A DNA stretch of 7,057 bases from Methylocystaceae bacterium. Lineage in GTDB: Bacteria > Pseudomonadota > Alphaproteobacteria > Rhizobiales > Beijerinckiaceae. Every line of letters starts with the position of its first letter. Position 1 is the first letter of the stretch. Of this stretch, positions 5,858 to 7,057 are shown piece after piece. The notes beneath the pieces were generated by a model, which ran no database searches, had not been told where the DNA came from, and saw only the letters and a program-made list of their open reading frames with translations. Location: positions 1 to 7,057 of the forward strand of contig PQAN01000408.1 in assembly GCA_003105285.1 (NCBI GenBank), in the 5' to 3' direction. A program made the position numbers and the translations under genes.

Positions 5858-5870
5858 CCGAAGCAGGAGG
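5851..5870 (+). promoter_or_regulatory. Shine-Dalgarno-sequestering hairpin (riboswitch expression platform)
   Basis: CCTGCT (5851-5856) can pair with AGCAGG (5862-5867) around a GCCGA loop. The right arm overlaps the strong Shine-Dalgarno AGGAGG (5865-5870), six bases before the ATG at 5876. The left arm shares CC (5851-5852) with the P1 stem of the aptamer, so the folded aptamer and this hairpin compete at two bases. There is no run of U, so control should act on translation: fluoride stabilises P1 and frees the Shine-Dalgarno. The switching direction is inferred. Confidence 0.7.
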
Positions 5871-5875
5871 TTATC

Positions 5876-6028
5876 ATGCGTTCATCGAAAAGAGCGGTTC
5901 TCCTCTACACGGCTCCGCCAACGTTCCGTTTCGCTCGGGCGCCATTGTCGCGAGACGGAAAGACGCGCGACCGGCTTTCGCCGTTTCGGGCGTGCAGAAC
6001 GCCTTTTCAGCTTCAGGATCGGTCATGA
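5876..6028 (+). CDS. Small leader ORF (50 codons) between riboswitch and antiporter, unknown
   Basis: The ATG at 5876 is the one served by the strong AGGAGG controlled by the riboswitch hairpin. It opens a frame of 50 codons (MRSSKRAVLLYTAPPTFRFA..., basic, 11 Arg/Lys in the first 33 residues, no membrane segment), ending in TGA at 6026-6028. That stop overlaps the antiporter ATG as ATGA, a classical translational coupling arrangement. I recognise no family. Codon choice is not clearly protein-like, so the peptide itself may be unimportant and the reading of the frame may serve to deliver ribosomes to the antiporter. An alternative is that an upstream in-frame part of the antiporter was lost: its frame is open back to 5875 but has no ATG there. 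Confidence 0.5.
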   Translation: MRSSKRAVLLYTAPPTFRFARAPLSRDGKTRDRLSPFRACRTPFQLQDRS

Positions 6029-7057
6029 CCGCGGTGTGGGCTCTCGCCGCGCTATGGCTCGGCCTCGCCTTGATCGCGAGCCTTCTCTCGATCTGGCTCC
6101 GCATCTCGACGGCCCTCTCCGAAATCATCGTCGGCACGATCGCCCAATTAATCATCGGCGCCGCGATCGGCTCGGCCGTGCTCGGCACGGACGAATCCTG
6201 GGTCAAGTTCCTCTCGGGCGTCGGCGCGATCGTCTTGACGTTTCTCGCCGGGGCGGAACTCGATCCCCAGGTCTTCAAACTCAAATGGAAGGAAGCGGCG
6301 GCGATCGGGCTGGCGAGCTTCGCTCTGCCGTTCTTCGGTTGCGCTGCGGCGGCTCATTACCTCCTCGGATGGGCCGTGGCGCCGAGCTGGCTCGCCGGCG
6401 TCGCCATGTCCACGACGTCCGTCGCCGTCGTCTACGCCGTCATGCTCGAGTTCGGATTGAACACGACCGATTACGGAAAAACGGTGCTCGCCGCTTGTTT
6501 CGTCACGGACTTCGGAACGGTCGTGGCCCTCGGCCTCCTCTTCGCGCCATTCACGACGAGGACGCTGGTCTTCGTGGCCGTCGGCGGCGTGGTTTTCGTG
6601 CTCCTCCCCTGGCTCACGCCTCGGTTTTTCAAGTTATATGGCGGCCGGCCTTCGGAGCTCGAGGCGAAATTCCTGCTGCTCTGCCTTCTGGGCATGGGCG
6701 CGCTCGCGACTTGGGCCGACAGCGAAGCCGTGCTTCCCGCCTATCTCATCGGCATGGTGCTCGCCGGAACGGTCGGCAAGGATCACGTTCTGATCCGACG
6801 ACTGCGCACTCTCACTTTCGGTCTGCTGACGCCTTTCTATTTCATTCGGGCGGGCTCGTTCGTATCGATTCCCGCCCTCATCGCGGCCCCGAGCGCTTTC
6901 ATCTTTTTTCTCGTCGTGAAGGTCGCGACCAAGATCGTCGGGGTCTATCCCGTCACGGCGCTGTTCGGCTCGCCGAGACAGGAGGCGATGTACACGACCC
7001 TCCTCATGTCGACGGGGCTGACCTTCGGAACGATCTCCGCGCTGTTCGGCCTGTCGC
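6025..7057 (+). CDS. CPA2-type antiporter, fluoride-riboswitch associated, putative fluoride exporter (cut by window edge)
   Basis: An open frame of 344 residues runs from ATG 6025 to the right edge. It is a polytopic membrane protein of the monovalent cation:proton antiporter-2 (KefB/NapA-like) type: an amphipathic start WLRISTALSEIIVGTIAQLIIG (25-46), LTFLAGAELDP (71-81), GVAMSTTSVAVVYAVM (125-140) with the family's STTSxAVV unwound-helix motif, AACFVTDFGTVVALG (156-170), LPAYLIGMVLAG (237-248), TPFYFIRAGSFVS (269-281), and KVATKIVGVYP (299-309) with a membrane lysine. Usual length is 380-420, so roughly 40-80 residues are missing at the right. A short AGGA (6015-6018) precedes the start, which overlaps the leader ORF stop (ATGA). 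In place of the Asp-Asp or Asn-Asp pair of Na+/H+ antiporters the protein has Thr161-Asp162, and an Arg275 stands in FIRAG where Ser/Val is common. With the fluoride riboswitch in front, fluoride export at the inner membrane is the likely role; a standard Na+/H+ exchanger is the alternative. Confidence 0.88.
   Translation, partial: MTAVWALAALWLGLALIASLLSIWLRISTALSEIIVGTIAQLIIGAAIGSAVLGTDESWVKFLSGVGAIVLTFLAGAELDPQVFKLKWKEAAAIGLASFALPFFGCAAAAHYLLGWAVAPSWLAGVAMSTTSVAVVYAVMLEFGLNTTDYGKTVLAACFVTDFGTVVALGLLFAPFTTRTLVFVAVGGVVFVLLPWLTPRFFKLYGGRPSELEAKFLLLCLLGMGALATWADSEAVLPAYLIGMVLAGTVGKDHVLIRRLRTLTFGLLTPFYFIRAGSFVSIPALIAAPSAFIFFLVVKVATKIVGVYPVTALFGSPRQEAMYTTLLMSTGLTFGTISALFGLS

Overview
The window looks like a piece of chromosome from a high-GC alphaproteobacterium, probably of the order Hyphomicrobiales. 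The codon use, the NsrR, Hcp and NnrS proteins and the HigBA-type remnants all fit that. The reductase beside hcp resembles the methane monooxygenase reductase MmoC more than the classical Hcr, so a methanotroph such as Methylocystis or Methylosinus is possible, but this is inference only.

Positions 1-4098 are mainly a nitrogen-oxide module. A NarK-type nitrate/nitrite transporter (minus strand, cut by the left window edge) diverges from an Rrf2-family regulator of NsrR type. The regulator is followed by a hybrid cluster protein gene (hcp), a strong intrinsic terminator, and a ferredoxin-FAD-NAD(P)H reductase that probably feeds electrons to Hcp. Two nearly identical 17-bp inverted repeats (CAGTAT-N5-ATACTG type) lie in front of nsrR and hcp. 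The second covers the -10 region of a good sigma70-like promoter, as expected for a repressor operator. Directly behind the reductase is an in-frame C-terminal remnant of GTP cyclohydrolase I (folE).

Positions 4099-4212 hold no recognisable feature. Positions 4213-5421 (minus strand) encode NnrS, a haem/copper membrane protein of nitric oxide and nitrosative-stress response, facing the module above. Upstream of nnrS, positions 5451-5745 (minus strand) hold a fossil HigB-HigA toxin-antitoxin pair: a frameshifted HigB body and only the first residues of HigA.

Positions 5764-7057 are a separate fluoride-response unit on the plus strand: a sigma70-like promoter, a well-matched fluoride (crcB-motif) riboswitch, a hairpin that can sequester a strong Shine-Dalgarno, a 50-codon leader ORF, and a CPA2-type antiporter, cut by the right edge, whose start overlaps the leader stop (ATGA). 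The antiporter has unusual residues where the ion site is expected and is a candidate fluoride exporter. The most interesting items are the MmoC-like partner of Hcp, the shared operator, the fossil higBA and folE, and the riboswitch - leader ORF - antiporter arrangement.
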